A stretch of DNA of 64,000 nt, from assembly GCF_001428075.1 (NCBI RefSeq), contig NZ_LMSI01000009.1, forward strand, positions 1-64,000, read 5' to 3'. Position 1 is the first letter of the stretch; the number at the start of each line of letters is the position of its first letter. The DNA comes from Arthrobacter sp. Soil764. GTDB lineage: Bacteria > Actinomycetota > Actinomycetes > Actinomycetales > Micrococcaceae. The position numbers and the translations under genes are program-made. Under the pieces are notes generated by a model, which did not search any database, was not told the origin of the DNA, and worked only from the letters and a program-made list of their open reading frames with translations. Below are positions 9,193-17,712 of this stretch, one piece after another.

Positions 9193-9219
9193 GCTCCATA
9201 GGAAGGGGCACGGCATCAA

Positions 9220-9477
9220 ATGGCATTTCACCTGCAACCCAAATGGCAGCCGCTGGTTGGCCAACTGGTCATCGTGAAACTTCTGGATAAGGAGATCCGC
9301 CGCGGAGTTGTCGATGCAGTAACCGACGATGATCAAATCCTGTGGCTCGACAGTGATGGCGCCGACCCCCGCCGTCTCTTTCACCGGGCAGACGGTTTCA
9401 AGGTGTGGGTCGACTATAGATGGGAAACCGACAGGTCCAGCCTCTGCCCTGACTTCCAGCATGCTGCTGCACCATGA
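9220..9477 (+). CDS. Small hypothetical protein
   Basis: An 85-residue protein with an RNA-binding-like beta character (VGQLVIVKLLDKEIRRGVVDAVTDDDQILWL), suggestive of a small beta-barrel; no family is recognised. A GGAAGGGG precedes the ATG by about 12 bp. Its stop overlaps the start of the next gene (ATGA), so the pair is probably translated together. Confidence 0.55.
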   Translation: MAFHLQPKWQPLVGQLVIVKLLDKEIRRGVVDAVTDDDQILWLDSDGADPRRLFHRADGFKVWVDYRWETDRSSLCPDFQHAAAP

Positions 9478-9707
9478 GGTGCGAACACTCCGCTGCGCCT
9501 GGACGCGTACAGCTTCTAGAACAGCTGAATGACGATAATGAGTTAGCAAGAGCCATTACTCGGCTGCGCTCTGAAACAGTCCAGGATGAAGCGTCAGGCG
9601 TTCTTGTCACCTGGCACGGCCCCTGGTCCTACACCCTTGAGCTCAGCCACCAGATTCCTCCTGGACTCGTCTACGAGTGCGTCGCCCCTGAACAACTGAA
9701 CTTCTAA
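9474..9707 (+). CDS. Small hypothetical protein, coupled to its neighbour
   Basis: A 77-residue protein of unknown function, containing GVLVTWHGPWSYTLELSHQI. Its ATG overlaps the stop of the preceding gene by four bases. No signal peptide or membrane segment. Function unknown. Confidence 0.5.
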   Translation: MRCEHSAAPGRVQLLEQLNDDNELARAITRLRSETVQDEASGVLVTWHGPWSYTLELSHQIPPGLVYECVAPEQLNF

Positions 9708-10008
9708 GACTGATTCAGGACCGGTCTGACTGATCGAGCCCATCAGCGCCCCTCCCCCAACGGTGGCGCGCCGGCGGCGCCCCTCCAGCAGGATGTCGAC
9801 CATGACGAGCCGACTGCGGGGTCCACCGTCTGCCGGATGGGCACCAGGCACACAGCCGGTGCGAACGCTATGCCCGCAGTACATACCGATCATCTGTGCC
9901 GACGCGAAAATGGTCGAATATGAAGAGTCGGTAAGCCACTCCCATTTCTGGTGTGTCGGGAGCGGGAGCACCACCGGCCGTGTGCAACCTGGCAACGAGA
10001 AGGAAACC
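9708..10008. other. 301-bp stretch without a supported gene
   Basis: The frame of the following HtaA gene stays open through part of this stretch, but its protein character (Arg/Ser/Pro rich) is not convincing and the HtaA-domain gene has a good start at 10009. It presumably holds that gene's promoter; no clear operator was found. Confidence 0.5.
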
Positions 10009-10506
10009 ATGATGTCCGAACCTACTGTGGAAAGAGCAGATCTCGGCATGGCCTGGGCGGTGAAAGAGAGCTTTGTACAGTACGTGCAGTCTATGCGCGA
10101 TGGACGCATACTCCTGCGCGAGGGTGCTGCCGTGACAAATACCCGACAGTTCTATTTCCCGTTCAGAAGCCTGGATCATTCTGACGGGCACAACTTTGTG
10201 CTCCAGTTCGGTGGAGAGGCCCGCTTCCTCGCCCATCACGGGCTTATGTCGGTCTCGATTTGCAACCCAAAAATAATAGTCGGGCCCGACGGGGCATGCT
10301 TGTCTATCGAACAAGGAAACGAGATCGTGCACCTCGCCCATCTCGACTTGCCGGCGGTGTCGGTGGAAGACGGCATCAATATGTGGGCAAATGTCCCGGT
10401 AGCTCTGACCAGCGCAGGAGCGGCTGTTTTCGCAGATAGCTATTCAGCCGGAGAAACACTGGCTCCGCTGACCATGAGGGCACCATCCTTTGTGGAGGTA
10501 TCCTGA
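10009..10506 (+). CDS. HtaA-domain protein without a signal peptide
   Basis: A 165-residue protein matching the HtaA domain over nearly its whole length: MAWAVKESFVQYVQSM at the start (family: W.vK.sF..Yv), RQFYFPF, RFLAHHGLMSVSICNPKIIV (family: GH.G.L.....P.i.i), and a C-terminal TLAPLTM. HtaA domains of Corynebacterium bind haem at the cell surface, but this copy has no signal peptide or anchor, so it may act in the cytoplasm. The ATG ATG at 10009 follows AGAAGGAAA. It is a single gene between terminators. Confidence 0.75.
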   Translation: MMSEPTVERADLGMAWAVKESFVQYVQSMRDGRILLREGAAVTNTRQFYFPFRSLDHSDGHNFVLQFGGEARFLAHHGLMSVSICNPKIIVGPDGACLSIEQGNEIVHLAHLDLPAVSVEDGINMWANVPVALTSAGAAVFADSYSAGETLAPLTMRAPSFVEVS

Positions 10507-10629
10507 ACCCGTTCTGGGGTGAACTGGCGGTACCAGCTGCGACAAGGTCCTGGGCCTAGACATGAAGGCGCCGTGCTTTGCCCCGCTCCGTACTGGTGGA
10601 TCCGGGCACGAGGTACTGGCAAGGACCTG

Positions 10630-10666
10630 TTCCTGCCCGCAGACTCAATGAGTCCAGGGGCAGGAA
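10630..10666. terminator. Bidirectional hairpin between convergent genes
   Basis: Outer arms TTCCTGCCC and GGGCAGGAA (10630-10638 with 10658-10666) enclose an inner hairpin GACTC-AAT-GAGTC (10642-10654). It lies between the HtaA gene and the convergent amidotransferase gene. Confidence 0.55.
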
Positions 10667-10728
10667 TCGCTGCATTGGCTAGTGTCCAACGTCCACCCCG
10701 CGGCCGCAGCGCCACCACGCACTGTTAG

Positions 10729-11493
10729 TTACTGAGTAGCCACCGTTGCCGTGGTTCGGACCAGGTGGGCGAAGCGTCGCGCCATCGCCTCGGTATGTTC
10801 CCTCACGATCTGGTCTTGTTTCTCGAATGCTTTCATTCCGCGGCCGGCCCGCTCCACGGCAACCGTGTCATTCTCCTTGACCAGGGACAACCACTGGCGG
10901 TAGACCACCGGCGAGATCTCCGGGTGAAACTGAACTCCCCATGACATCTCGCCTACTCGAAAAGCCTGATGCGGATACTGGGCCGTCATCCCGAGCCATA
11001 CTGCTGACGGCGGGAGTTGGTCGATCATGTCCCCATGCATGGCGCCTGCGAGGAAGGGCCCGGGCAATCCGGCCATCAAGGGATCCTCGGCAGCATCGGG
11101 CCGTAATGCCACCTCGACGACCCCCGCTTCGAGGCCTTGGTTTCCCCTGGCCACGGTCCCGCCGAACGTCTGTGCCATCAACTGAGCTCCAAGGCAGATC
11201 CCTAGCGTCGGTTTCCTCTGGCTGGCGGCGGCCGCCATGAGGCGCCGGATGTCGGTAAGCCAGTGATAGGCATGGTCGTCCAAGGAGCTCATGTCTCCGC
11301 CAAGAACCACCAGGGCGTCCTCTTGAATCACGTCCGGGATAACGCCGCCACTGAAAGGCTGGATGATTCTGGTGGTTATTCCCTCATCGTGCAGCCAAAC
11401 ACCGAGCCGGTCCAGTGGGCAGTGGAAATCTGGCTGTATGACTAGTGCCTGCAGGGTACCGGTACCTCGGGGCAGGTTTGGCTGATTGGTCAT
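10729..11493 (-). CDS. Class I glutamine amidotransferase-like protein
   Basis: A 254-residue stand-alone class I (triad) glutamine amidotransferase of the GMP-synthase-like group. The nucleophile Cys is in TLGICLGAQLMAQTFGG (about residue 100) and the catalytic His-Glu in GVQFHPEIS (about 190). There is no synthase domain. Members of this group include gamma-glutamyl peptidases and amide-releasing enzymes, which would fit the gamma-glutamyl chemistry proposed for the operon next door. It is separated from the PucR gene by 264 bp on the same strand. Confidence 0.82.
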   Translation of the reverse strand: MTNQPNLPRGTGTLQALVIQPDFHCPLDRLGVWLHDEGITTRIIQPFSGGVIPDVIQEDALVVLGGDMSSLDDHAYHWLTDIRRLMAAAASQRKPTLGICLGAQLMAQTFGGTVARGNQGLEAGVVEVALRPDAAEDPLMAGLPGPFLAGAMHGDMIDQLPPSAVWLGMTAQYPHQAFRVGEMSWGVQFHPEISPVVYRQWLSLVKENDTVAVERAGRGMKAFEKQDQIVREHTEAMARRFAHLVRTTATVATQ

Positions 11494-11757
11494 TCTCGAA
11501 TTCCTTATCGGGCGGTCAGGGTTTCAGCATGCGAAACCCCGGGTTGTGAAGGACGGTGGCATCCTGTGTGGTTAAGCCGGACACCGAAGCCCCATGGCCT
11601 TTAGTCCCCGGACCCAGGCGGACAACTTCAACCTAGCGAACAGCACGGCCGGGGTCGCAGTGCCGGTTGCACATTAGGATCCGAATGTGTGTGCCACAGC
11701 CTGGTGATCTTGGGATCATCCGAATATTTCCTCAGCGGACCCCGGCCGCTGTTGCCG

Positions 11758-13542
11758 TCATTGAAGAACAGTGCGGTGGCCTTCGCGCATAGCCAGTCGC
11801 GCAGCGATGCCCGTGGGCAGCCAGTCGCCGGCTTCTTCGAATGAATGACCGATGAGCTGCTCTACGCGCTGGAGCCGTTGCCGGAGTGTGTTGCGGTGGA
11901 TGTGCAGTTTGGAGACCGTGTCGGCAATGGATCCTTTATTGGATAGGAGCATGGCGACGGTTTCGGCCAGCTGGGTTCCATTTTCCGCGTCGTAGCGCAT
12001 GAGGGACCTGAGTTCGGCGAGCACGTCCCTGATCTCTGCAGACATCCCCTCCCCAACAAGGGGCAGTTCCTGCAGGTGTTCTATGTCGCTGAAAGAGGTG
12101 ACCCGTCTCCCGGATGTCCTGCCGACCAGTTCTGTCCAGGCCAGTGCGGTTTCGGCGTCTGAGAGCGCTGGCTGCAGAGAGGCGACGTCCCGCGCCAGTG
12201 GACCTACGCCGGCGAAAGCTGAGACGCCACGGTGTTCGTCGAGGTCAGAAAGAGTCGTCTCCAGCTTCGCCTTGATCTCTTCTCCGGAGCCGGAAGGGGT
12301 ATCGATAAAGAGCAGGCTGAGGGGGCCTTCCGTGAAGACCAGGGATCGGGGGCCGGCCAGTTCCTGAAGGTAGGGGGCGATGCGTCTGGACACCGCGTCA
12401 GAGTCGAATTTCAGCCGTTTCACTCGCACCAGGACCGGCAGAGTGCGGCCCTTTGACCAGCCTGATTCCTCGAGAATGCGGGCGAAGGTGCTCGTGCCGA
12501 CGCTTCGGAGCAGGCGTGAAGCATGGGATGAGCCGACGGACTCCAGTTCTACTGCTTCAAAGAGGGCGGCCAGCTGGGAGCAAATGGCGCTGAGCCGATC
12601 GAGCTCTCTGGTGGAATAGCGGCGTGGACGATAGCACGTGACGATGCCCCGGGTGCTCGTCAGGCCAAAGGAGACAGATACCCGCTCGTGTCCGGCGAAG
12701 TTGGATTCAATGAATTCGGACGTTGCTGTTCGTGAGTGAGTGGTTCTAACTACGATTCCGCTTCGCTCGCCCTTGTCCATTGCGATGGCGGTGGGCGGCG
12801 ATGTGGCTGCACCTCGCCCGAAATATTCAATGACGCAGCCGTCGGAGCTCATGTGTTTAAGAATCGCCTGGGTGGCCACTTGGGCGCATTGCAGGACGGA
12901 AGTGGCGGAGTTGATCGGGAAATCGACAAGGAAGTGCGCTGCTGCGGATTGGCGCCGCAAGTCATCAACTGTCTCAGCCTGCAGCAGGCCGCTGGCAAGC
13001 AGCACTCCCACCTCGTCAGCAATCAGCTTTGACTCCCAGGTGAAGGTTTCCTCCTCATATGACCAGAGGCTGAACACGCCAAGGAGGGTCCCGGTCGGTG
13101 CCACGATCGGGACAACCAGCATCGAATTGAAATCTTCTTCCTGCAGTTCGCTGATGCTGGCGAACCTCGGGTCCTGCTGAATGTTCTTGTTTAGGACAAC
13201 CGACTGTTTGGTGAGCCCTGCCCAGCCAGTTACACCTTCGCCGAGGCGAAGGGTGATTCGTCCCATTTGCTGGCTTTGCACTCCAGGGGTGCCTGCGCGC
13301 ATGACAAGGACTTGTTCCTGTTCATCCCACAGGTAGACGAAAACCCCTGCTGAGTTTGTTGCCCTGGCTACCAAGTCCACTGCTCTTTGAGCAAGCGCGA
13401 GTGGATCGGGTCCTTCCATCATGAGCTGCGTGAGCTCGGACAGGGTGTCTGCGCGAAGCTCTGCTATTTGGAGTTTGTGGCGATAGCCAGCGGGCAGGAC
13501 CTCATTCGGTTGCGGGGCCGCAGGCTCAGCAGGGGGTTTCAT
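11758..13542 (-). CDS. PucR/CdaR-family regulator with GAF domain
   Basis: A 594-residue regulator. Residues about 30-200 form a GAF sensor domain (LAQRAVDLVARATNSAGVFVYLWDE, LGEGVTGWAGL). A middle GGDEF-like segment typical of PucR/CdaR proteins follows. The C terminus carries the PucR helix-turn-helix (SIADTVSKLHIHRNTLRQRL at about 545-565). PucR-type proteins control catabolic operons for nitrogen compounds. It is the last gene of the leftward operon, 4 bp after the ferredoxin reductase stop, so it likely controls that operon. Confidence 0.85.
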   Translation of the reverse strand: MKPPAEPAAPQPNEVLPAGYRHKLQIAELRADTLSELTQLMMEGPDPLALAQRAVDLVARATNSAGVFVYLWDEQEQVLVMRAGTPGVQSQQMGRITLRLGEGVTGWAGLTKQSVVLNKNIQQDPRFASISELQEEDFNSMLVVPIVAPTGTLLGVFSLWSYEEETFTWESKLIADEVGVLLASGLLQAETVDDLRRQSAAAHFLVDFPINSATSVLQCAQVATQAILKHMSSDGCVIEYFGRGAATSPPTAIAMDKGERSGIVVRTTHSRTATSEFIESNFAGHERVSVSFGLTSTRGIVTCYRPRRYSTRELDRLSAICSQLAALFEAVELESVGSSHASRLLRSVGTSTFARILEESGWSKGRTLPVLVRVKRLKFDSDAVSRRIAPYLQELAGPRSLVFTEGPLSLLFIDTPSGSGEEIKAKLETTLSDLDEHRGVSAFAGVGPLARDVASLQPALSDAETALAWTELVGRTSGRRVTSFSDIEHLQELPLVGEGMSAEIRDVLAELRSLMRYDAENGTQLAETVAMLLSNKGSIADTVSKLHIHRNTLRQRLQRVEQLIGHSFEEAGDWLPTGIAARLAMREGHRTVLQ

Positions 13543-13546
13543 CGTT

Positions 13547-14707
13547 TCAGCTTAGAAGGCTCATGCCCATGGAGGCCCGGCTGAACTGCCTTGGCGCGTT
13601 GACGCCGATCCAAGCCACGTCCTCCGCCGCAGATCCAATCCGGTACAGGGCGGCGTTGCGTTCCTCCGCAGCGTATACCTGTACAAGTTCGCCTGCCGGC
13701 GGAAGCATTCCGTGCACCTGTACCTTTCGGCCGAACTGCTCCGTCCACCCGTACGGAGCCTGTTCCAGTTCGCTGGAGTCGAAGCCTGCGAAGTATTCTG
13801 CCAGGGCTGCGCCATGACGTTGGGCCTGGGTCCAACTCTCGAACCGCCGAAAGGTTCCGTCCTCGGCCTGCCGGGCCGAGACGTCTCCGATAGCGAAGAT
13901 CCCGTCGGCGATTTCACCACTGGTCAGGAGGGCTTTCCCGTCCGCAGTGCAACGGACTCCGTTGGAAATGTCGAGCTCGCTGTAGGTCAGCCATTCGGTG
14001 TGGGGGCGTGCGCCGACAGCGCTGATAACCAGGTCGGCGTGCAGGTCCAGGCCGCTGACCCGGACCGTCCACTGCGCATCCGTTTTCTGAATGGATTCCA
14101 CAGCAACCCCAAAATGAGTTACGACACCGGCCTGATGCATCCATGCCTTCGCTTCCTCTCCCAGATGTCCTGAAAAGAAGCGCTGCATTGGTTGCGGAGC
14201 CAAATCCACTACCGTGACGGCAAGCCCACGCTGGGCGAGTGTAGATGCCAGTTCCGCACCAATGGTTCCGGCGCCGATGATGATCGCACTGGAAGCTCCT
14301 GCATCCACGGCGCTGCGCAGGGCAAGGGCGTCCTGCGCGGTTCTGAGGCTGAGAACGCCCGCTGGCTCGTTCGGCAGCCGGATTGAGCCGGCTCCTGTGG
14401 AGATGACGACGGCGTCAGCGGCTACTTCTCCGAGCTTGTCCGTCAGGACAGTCCGCTTGTCGGTGAGCAGCCCGATGGCCTTTGCCTTGAGGATCGGCGT
14501 AGCCTCCGGCCACCACTCGGCCGGTTCGACGGGGCCGGTGCCAAGAAGGAATTGCTTGGACAGCGGGGGCCGGTCGTAGGGCGCGTTCGGGTCTGAATCA
14601 ATGACGATAAATTCGCCTGCAAAGCCCAGCTCGCGGCTGCGTTCAATCAGCATCGCCGACGCGACCGAAGCGCCAATGACCGCAACCCGGTCTGGCAGAT
14701 GTGTCAC
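13547..14707 (-). CDS. Ferredoxin reductase (FAD/NAD-dependent) of the P450 system
   Basis: A 386-residue reductase of the rhodocoxin/putidaredoxin-reductase type, moving electrons from NAD(P)H to the adjacent ferredoxin. The N-terminal FAD fingerprint reads VIGASVASAML, with Ser where the third Gly is usual. The NAD site reads IIGAGTIGAELAS (about 140). IFAIGDVSA at about 270 is the second FAD motif. Its GTG/ATG start overlaps the ferredoxin stop by four bases (ATGA). Together with the two genes upstream it makes a complete three-component P450 monooxygenase. Confidence 0.9.
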   Translation of the reverse strand: MTHLPDRVAVIGASVASAMLIERSRELGFAGEFIVIDSDPNAPYDRPPLSKQFLLGTGPVEPAEWWPEATPILKAKAIGLLTDKRTVLTDKLGEVAADAVVISTGAGSIRLPNEPAGVLSLRTAQDALALRSAVDAGASSAIIIGAGTIGAELASTLAQRGLAVTVVDLAPQPMQRFFSGHLGEEAKAWMHQAGVVTHFGVAVESIQKTDAQWTVRVSGLDLHADLVISAVGARPHTEWLTYSELDISNGVRCTADGKALLTSGEIADGIFAIGDVSARQAEDGTFRRFESWTQAQRHGAALAEYFAGFDSSELEQAPYGWTEQFGRKVQVHGMLPPAGELVQVYAAEERNAALYRIGSAAEDVAWIGVNAPRQFSRASMGMSLLS

Positions 14708-14940
14708 GATGCCGAAACCTCTGATGCTTTCTCGCTGGCCTCGTTCGTTTCCCGTTCCAGGATTGCCCGTTCGGGGCAGTTCCGGATGGCCTTGCGGACG
14801 TTGGGTTCATCGCCGCTGTTTTCGCGGCCAGGAATGACGTGCGCGTAGCCTTCCTCGTCGATCTCAAAGGTTTCGGGTGCCAGAGCCCAGCACCGGGCGT
14901 GGCCTTGGCAACGCCCTCCGTCGACCCAAAGTTCTCCCAT
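14704..14940 (-). CDS. [3Fe-4S] ferredoxin of the P450 system
   Basis: A 78-residue ferredoxin with CQGHARC at 11-17 and NCPERAI at 54-60. The three cysteines (11, 17, 55) with His14 in the position of the missing fourth ligand are the signature of actinobacterial P450-partner [3Fe-4S] ferredoxins. It lies 5 bp after the P450 gene and overlaps the reductase start. The ATG at 14940 gives the usual length. Confidence 0.92.
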   Translation of the reverse strand: MGELWVDGGRCQGHARCWALAPETFEIDEEGYAHVIPGRENSGDEPNVRKAIRNCPERAILERETNEASEKASEVSAS

Positions 14941-14945
14941 GGTGA

Positions 14946-16139
14946 TCAAGCTCCAATCTTGAGGGTAAGCGGGCCGACGCCGTGCCACGGTTCGTCGTCG
15001 TTTGCCCGTTCGAAGTGAGGGACAGCCTTCAGGAATTCCTCCATGGCGATAACCATTTCGGCGCGGCCAAGGTTCGAGCCGAGGCACCGGTGGATCCCTC
15101 CGCCGAAGGCCAGGTGGCGGTTGTCTTCACGGTCAATCTTGATGTCGTTGGGTTCTTCGTAGACCTCCGGGTCACGGTTGCCCGCGCCGAAGACGAGCAC
15201 AACGCGTTCGCCAGCCTTGATTTCCTGGCCCCGGACAACTGTGTCCTTCTTCGCGGTGCGGGCCATGGCCTGGACCGGGGAGAGGGTCCGCAGGAATTCT
15301 TCGGCTGCGGTGGGGATCAGGTCCGGGTCTTCCCGCAACTGCTGCTGGGCCTGCGGGTTGCCGGCCAGGTACCAGAGGGCGGAACGGATCGCCCAGGCGG
15401 TCGTGTCGAGCCCGGCGAGGAAGAGCAGGTAGCAGTACGACAGCAGCTCTTCCCGCGTGAGCTTCCGGCCTTTCACTTCCGCTTTCAGGAGCTGGGTGAT
15501 CAGGTCATTGCTGGCGTCCGCTTCCGGTCCGGCCTTTTCCCGTTCGTCGAGAAGGCGGTCGAAGTAGTCGTTGAGTTCGCGTCCGGCCGCGTATGCGGTT
15601 TCCGGATGCGCGGTCCGCTCATAGATGATTTCGTCGATCCACCGGTCGAAGATTGGCCAGTCCTGTTCCGGATATCCGGCCAGGCGGCTGAAGATAATGG
15701 TCGGCATCGGGCGGGCAAGCTTTGCCGAGACATCAACGACGTCTCCGGCTGTGAGGACTTCCTGGCACAGCTGCTGGGCGGTCTCCCGCATTCCGGGTGT
15801 CAGCTTTGAGATGTTCATGGGGGTGAACATCGGCAGCAGGATTTTGCGGAAGTCAGCGTGGGTCGGGGGATCGATGTCGATCGGAATGAGGGGGACGTCA
15901 GTGCCGAACGCCGGGAGGAGCATTGAGGGTCCGACCGCGAAGGTGTCGGGGTCCTGCTCGGCGTTGAAGATATCTTCGCTCTTGGTGATGTACCAAAAGC
16001 CTCCATACTTGTTGCTGTGCCCGACAGGTCCGTTGGCTAGGATGTCCTGGTATTCGTCGAAAATGTTGTCGAGCGACCGTCCGTGGAAGTCAAAGTCTGA
16101 CTTGTTGTGGCTGAGTCCCCGCTCAGTTTCTGTGCTCAT
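14946..16139 (-). CDS. Cytochrome P450 monooxygenase
   Basis: A 397-residue soluble class I P450. The oxygen-binding I helix reads LFLAGLDTTAW (about 243), the K helix has EEFLRTL (ExxR), and the haem loop reads AFGGGIHRCLGSNLGR with the Cys ligand at about 352. Its ATG overlaps the stop of the PuuD-like gene by four bases. The order P450-ferredoxin-reductase next to a glutamine synthetase homologue recalls mycobacterial morABC (morpholine) and the CYP151-dependent piperidine/pyrrolidine clusters, so hydroxylation of a (cyclic) amine is the leading idea. CYP family assignment needs an alignment. Confidence 0.93.
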   Translation of the reverse strand: MSTETERGLSHNKSDFDFHGRSLDNIFDEYQDILANGPVGHSNKYGGFWYITKSEDIFNAEQDPDTFAVGPSMLLPAFGTDVPLIPIDIDPPTHADFRKILLPMFTPMNISKLTPGMRETAQQLCQEVLTAGDVVDVSAKLARPMPTIIFSRLAGYPEQDWPIFDRWIDEIIYERTAHPETAYAAGRELNDYFDRLLDEREKAGPEADASNDLITQLLKAEVKGRKLTREELLSYCYLLFLAGLDTTAWAIRSALWYLAGNPQAQQQLREDPDLIPTAAEEFLRTLSPVQAMARTAKKDTVVRGQEIKAGERVVLVFGAGNRDPEVYEEPNDIKIDREDNRHLAFGGGIHRCLGSNLGRAEMVIAMEEFLKAVPHFERANDDEPWHGVGPLTLKIGA

Positions 16140-16876
16140 GAGAATTGCTCCTGAAGTGGTTTCTGTGACTGTGCGTACGCTGCGGCCTTCTCCACGAGAT
16201 CGACGAAGAGGGCCTTCTGGGCTTCGTGGTAGTCGACCATGTGCTCGGGATGCCATTGGACTCCGATGAGGCGGGCATCGTCGGCTTCAATTGCTTCGAT
16301 AACATCGCCTTCCCGTCCCACGACACGAAGGCCTGTTCCGAGCTTTCCCAAGCCCTGGTGGTGGTAGCTGTTCACGGGAATGGTCAGGTCTTTGGCGATC
16401 CGGGCAAGTTCGGAACCGGGCTCCAGTTGTACCTGGTGCCATGGTTCATGAGAGGGATGATCCTGCCAGTGCCCCCTGTCCGGGCTCACTTCCTGGACGA
16501 GGTTTCCGCCTCGAATAACGTTGACTAGCTGCATCCCCCGGCAAGTGGCCAGGATGGGCAGGCCGCGGAGCATGGCCTCGTTGTAAAGCTCGATTTCGAA
16601 GTCGTCCCTGATGTCGCACACGTCATAGACCGTGTCGGCCGGGTCCTCCCCATACAGCCGGGGGCTGATGTCACCGCCGCCGGTGAGGATCAGCCCGTCG
16701 AATCCTTCAAGCGCCGCATCGGGGATCGTTGCCGTGGACGGAAGAATGGCGGGACGGCCGCCTGCGGCAAGCACGCCGTTGGCGTAGGCCATGTTCTGGA
16801 CCGTTGAAGGCATCGGGCCAAAGGCGGTATCGACGGTCTGCCGGGCCGCGGAAATGGCAATAAGGGGCGCCCGCAT
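16136..16876 (-). CDS. PuuD-like gamma-glutamyl hydrolase (class I GATase fold, peptidase C26)
   Basis: A 246-residue member of the gamma-glutamyl-gamma-aminobutyrate hydrolase family. The nucleophile is in ATCRGMQLVNVIRGG (Cys about 112). NSYHHQGLGKLG and GVQWHPEH (about 215) supply the remaining PuuD motifs. In the Puu pathway this enzyme releases glutamate from a gamma-glutamylated product. It begins 1 bp after the SDR stop and overlaps the P450 start, inside a tight operon that also contains a glutamine synthetase homologue able to make the gamma-glutamyl bond. Confidence 0.9.
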   Translation of the reverse strand: MRAPLIAISAARQTVDTAFGPMPSTVQNMAYANGVLAAGGRPAILPSTATIPDAALEGFDGLILTGGGDISPRLYGEDPADTVYDVCDIRDDFEIELYNEAMLRGLPILATCRGMQLVNVIRGGNLVQEVSPDRGHWQDHPSHEPWHQVQLEPGSELARIAKDLTIPVNSYHHQGLGKLGTGLRVVGREGDVIEAIEADDARLIGVQWHPEHMVDYHEAQKALFVDLVEKAAAYAQSQKPLQEQFS

Positions 16877-16877
16877 G

Positions 16878-17651
16878 TCAGTAAACCAGCCAACCGCCGT
16901 CGACGTGGATGGTGGTACCGGTCACCCAGCTGGCCTCGTCGCTGGCCAGGAACGCGACTGCGTTGGCAACGTCGGAGGGCCGTCCGATTCGTCCGAGCGG
17001 CGTGCGGTCGAGCAGGAACTTCACGGCGTCCTGGTTCTCCAGCACGGACTTGGTGAATGGGGTCTCGATGAAGCCGGGGGCGACAGCGTTGACGCGGATT
17101 TTGGAAGCTGCGGTTTCGATGGCCAAAGCCTTCGTGAACATAAGAAGTGCACCCTTGGATGCGTTGTAGTGGACCTGGGGGTGTCCGCTGCTGGCGATGA
17201 CGATGTGGGCCTCGACAGAGGTGATGTTGACGATGGCACTGGTTGAATCGTCGCCCCGGGCGGCAGCGCCCTTCTCCAGCAGCGGCCGTGCGGCCTGGCT
17301 GACCAGGAACGGTCCGGTGGAGTTCACGGCGAAGACCTGGTCCCATTCCGCTACGCTCACGTCGTCGAAGTTGCTGCCCTTGACGATTCCTGCGTTGTTG
17401 ACGAGGGTGTCGAGCCGGCCGAATTTTGCGTCGATCTCGGCCATGCCGCTGCGGACCGAGGCTTCGTCGGCGACGTCCATAACAACAGGCACCATTTCCG
17501 GGTGCTGGCCGATCAGACGTTCGAGCGCGGCCTCGTCACGGTCCAGGGCTACGACGGTGGCGCCCTCCTTGAGGAGCTTTTCTGCGATGGCAAGGCCGTT
17601 TCCGGACGCGGCTCCGGTGACTGCAGCGATCTTTCCGGGGTGAGTGGTCAT
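16878..17651 (-). CDS. SDR-family NAD(P)-dependent oxidoreductase
   Basis: A 257-residue classical short-chain dehydrogenase/reductase: TGAASGNGLA near the N terminus (cofactor loop), LDRDE after strand 2 (Asp, favouring NAD), VNNAGIV at about 87, and YNASKGALLMF with the Tyr-Lys pair at about 160/164. It probably oxidises an alcohol or carbinolamine made by the P450. Second gene of the leftward operon, 61 bp after the glutamine synthetase homologue. Confidence 0.9.
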   Translation of the reverse strand: MTTHPGKIAAVTGAASGNGLAIAEKLLKEGATVVALDRDEAALERLIGQHPEMVPVVMDVADEASVRSGMAEIDAKFGRLDTLVNNAGIVKGSNFDDVSVAEWDQVFAVNSTGPFLVSQAARPLLEKGAAARGDDSTSAIVNITSVEAHIVIASSGHPQVHYNASKGALLMFTKALAIETAASKIRVNAVAPGFIETPFTKSVLENQDAVKFLLDRTPLGRIGRPSDVANAVAFLASDEASWVTGTTIHVDGGWLVY

Positions 17652-17712
17652 TGGGTGCTTCTTTCTGAGTATTTAAAAAATGGAAATGGAGCTCTTAGCG
17701 CTGCACTCTGCG

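Noticed and set aside
14982..15809. A 275-codon plus-strand frame opposite the P450 gene
   Set aside because: It mirrors the P450 reading frame; the P450 has haem, I-helix and ExxR motifs in the other direction.
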